Source: Chromatiales bacterium
GTDB taxonomy: Bacteria; Pseudomonadota; Gammaproteobacteria; CAMYNG01
Direction: 5' to 3'
Length of the DNA: 5,936 nucleotides
Assembly: GCA_026990045.1 (NCBI GenBank)
Contig: JALSIK010000039.1
Span: 1-5,936 of the forward strand
In this document: piece after piece, positions 5,294 through 5,936 of the stretch
Numbering within the stretch: position 1 is the first letter of the stretch
Layout: each line of letters begins with the position of its first letter
The notes under the pieces: generated by a model
The model's input: the letters and a program-made list of their open reading frames with translations, nothing else
The model's database searches: none
Told to the model about the DNA's origin: nothing
Made by a program: the position numbers and the translations under genes

Positions 5294-5325
5294 CACCTCC
5301 CGCTTGGAACAGGCCCGCCATTCTA
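5294..5325 (-). promoter_or_regulatory. Promoter -10 box and ribosome-binding site for the gor operon
   Basis: On the minus strand a TAGAAT hexamer (5325-5320) fits a sigma-70 -10 box, and GGAGGTG (5300-5294) is a near-consensus ribosome-binding site. The implied leader is only about 20 nt. No good -35 is visible at the usual distance, where the sequence is GC-rich, so the promoter may depend on an activator. I could not identify an operator. Confidence 0.45.
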
Positions 5326-5361
5326 CACCCCCGGTGCCCGCACCCGCGACGCGCCCGGGGC

Positions 5362-5391
5362 TGGTAGAATACGGATCCCCCGCAACCGGAG
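5362..5391 (+). promoter_or_regulatory. Extended -10 promoter and ribosome-binding site for the small acidic protein
   Basis: TGGTAGAAT (5362-5370) is an extended -10 box (TGn followed by TAGAAT). GGAG at 5388-5391 lies 8 nt before the ATG at 5400 and decides that start. The -35 region is GC-rich and not recognisable, which the extended -10 may compensate. This box and the gor -10 box point away from each other about 40 bp apart, so their upstream regions overlap. Confidence 0.5.
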
Positions 5392-5399
5392 CGAGATTC

Positions 5400-5735
5400 A
5401 TGAGCCAGGCCATCCGCCTCACCAACGAAGTGGTCGAGGGCGTCATGCGCGCCATCGTGGAGAACGACCCCGCGGTGCGCGACAACGGCGCCCTGGGCCT
5501 GCAGTACCTGGCCGCCATCCTCGGGGTGCTGGCGGTGGACTACCCGGGCGACGACGACGAGTGCCGCGAGCTCCTGGACCACCTGGCCGCGTTCAGCCGC
5601 CACGTGTTCGAGGACCAGCGCAAGGCCCGGGCGCAGCGGGCGCAGCCGGCCGCGGGCCCGGCGGTGCCCAGGGGCCGCTGCATTCCGGACCCGGACAACC
5701 CCGCGCTGGGCGTGTGGAAGGTGGAGCGGGACTGA
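5400..5735 (+). CDS. Small acidic protein of unknown function
   Basis: I do not recognise this 111-residue soluble protein. Residues 1-75 look helical. They hold an acidic, amphipathic N-terminal region (TNEVVEGVMRAIVENDPAVRD, split around 8-28), a hydrophobic stretch (LGLQYLAAILGVLAVDY, 32-48), an acidic turn with four consecutive acidic residues from about 51 to 54, and another helix with HLAAFSRHVFEDQR (61-74). A basic then Pro/Ala-rich linker (75-92) leads to a short tail, CIPDPDNPALGVWKVERD (94-111). Cysteines are at 55 and 94. There is no signal peptide, and the hydrophobic stretch is probably a buried helix rather than a membrane span. The start is well supported by the GGAG site and the extended -10 promoter, and the reading frame shows strong GC3. 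It is transcribed divergently from gor, but a functional link is not shown. Confidence 0.8.
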   Translation: MSQAIRLTNEVVEGVMRAIVENDPAVRDNGALGLQYLAAILGVLAVDYPGDDDECRELLDHLAAFSRHVFEDQRKARAQRAQPAAGPAVPRGRCIPDPDNPALGVWKVERD

Positions 5736-5747
5736 GCGGCGGGCGCC

Positions 5748-5776
5748 TTGATCCGGTCCCCGTGCGCCCGCATAGT
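5748..5776 (+). promoter_or_regulatory. Candidate sigma-70 promoter for the DUF2892 gene
   Basis: A TTGATC box (5748-5753) and a CATAGT box (5771-5776) are separated by exactly 17 bp. Each matches its consensus at four of six positions. They lie 52 bp before the ATG at 5828, giving a leader of about 45 nt that contains the 5786-5805 hairpin. Confidence 0.4.
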
Positions 5777-5785
5777 GGGGACATT

Positions 5786-5805
5786 CCGGCCGCGGTCGCG
5801 GCCGG
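5786..5805. repeat. GC-rich perfect hairpin in the leader of the DUF2892 gene
   Basis: CCGGCCGC (5786-5793) and GCGGCCGG (5798-5805) are perfect inverted repeats around GGTC. There is no T-tract after the hairpin, so it is a poor intrinsic terminator for the upstream gene. It lies between the candidate promoter and the ribosome-binding site, so it could be a leader structure or a protein-binding palindrome. Confidence 0.5.
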
Positions 5806-5827
5806 TCACGACAGGGGAGGGCAGACC

Positions 5828-5936
5828 ATGGTCAACGAAAACACCGTCGATCGCATCATCCGCGTCATCGTGGGCGTCATCCTCATCGCCCTGGTCTTCG
5901 TCGGGCCCAAGACCCCGTGGGGCTGGATCGGGCTCA
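5828..5936 (+). CDS. DUF2892 (YgaP-like) small membrane protein, 3' partial
   Basis: The first 36 residues are visible before the window ends. They begin MVNENTVDRIIRVIVGV, then a transmembrane stretch (about 10-26), then GPKTPWGWIGL. This is the start of the DUF2892 family, small two-helix inner-membrane proteins that also form the membrane tail of the YgaP rhodanese. Full members are typically 60-75 residues and continue with a 'PLLTG..G.CPLY' block, which would lie outside this window. The ATG at 5828 follows a GGGGAGG ribosome-binding site (5814-5820) with 7-nt spacing. Its function is unknown. Confidence 0.88.
   Translation, partial: MVNENTVDRIIRVIVGVILIALVFVGPKTPWGWIGL

Noticed and set aside
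3459..5735. A 758-codon plus-strand open frame running opposite the gor operon and into the small acidic protein
   Set aside because: The part before 5400 is the antisense of four clear gene families on the minus strand and reads as low-complexity His/Gly/Val-rich sequence. Only the 5400-5735 part, with its own promoter and ribosome-binding site, is a gene.

Overview
The window is very GC-rich (roughly 70% by eye) with strong G/C preference at third codon positions. The gene families, promoters with TAGAAT-type -10 boxes and purine-rich Shine-Dalgarno sites suggest a high-GC proteobacterium, most likely a gammaproteobacterium. That placement is inferred from family resemblance and composition, not proven.

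Layout, left to right. (1) Positions 1-518, plus strand: the 3' part of a YjdF/DUF2238 multi-pass membrane protein gene, cut by the window edge. (2) Positions 519-566: a C-rich heptamer tandem repeat where this gene meets a convergent gene. (3) Positions 532-2028, minus strand: an exported thioredoxin-fold protein with a long helical domain resembling SSP411/YyaL (DUF255) proteins. (4) Positions 2016-2203, minus strand: the coding remnant of an unrecognised gene, overlapping the start of the thioredoxin-like gene. Its 5' side is occupied by a 151-bp MITE-like element (2204-2354) with 15-bp terminal inverted repeats, a 4-bp GTAG target duplication and five consecutive hairpins. (5) Positions 2461-5291, minus strand: a tightly packed four-gene operon read in the order glutathione reductase (gor), gamma-class carbonic anhydrase-like protein, VOC/glyoxalase-like protein, gamma-glutamylcyclotransferase. 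The last three junctions are a 10-nt gap, an ATGA overlap and a GTGA overlap. (6) Positions 5292-5399: a divergent promoter region. (7) Positions 5400-5735, plus strand: a small acidic protein I do not recognise. (8) Positions 5828-5936, plus strand: the start of a DUF2892 small membrane protein, cut by the window edge.

How the genes may work together: the operon joins enzymes that act on glutathione or its derivatives. Gor regenerates GSH, the cyclotransferase family cleaves gamma-glutamyl compounds, and the VOC protein could be a glyoxalase or conjugating enzyme. An exported CxxC thioredoxin-like protein lies just downstream. This suggests a thiol-redox or detoxification unit, but the VOC substrate and the role of the carbonic anhydrase homologue are unknown.

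I saw no clear novel defence, CRISPR or phage system. The least ordinary features are the multi-hairpin MITE beside a gene remnant, the heptamer repeat that encodes a protein C-terminus, and an atypical NADPH-binding loop in Gor.
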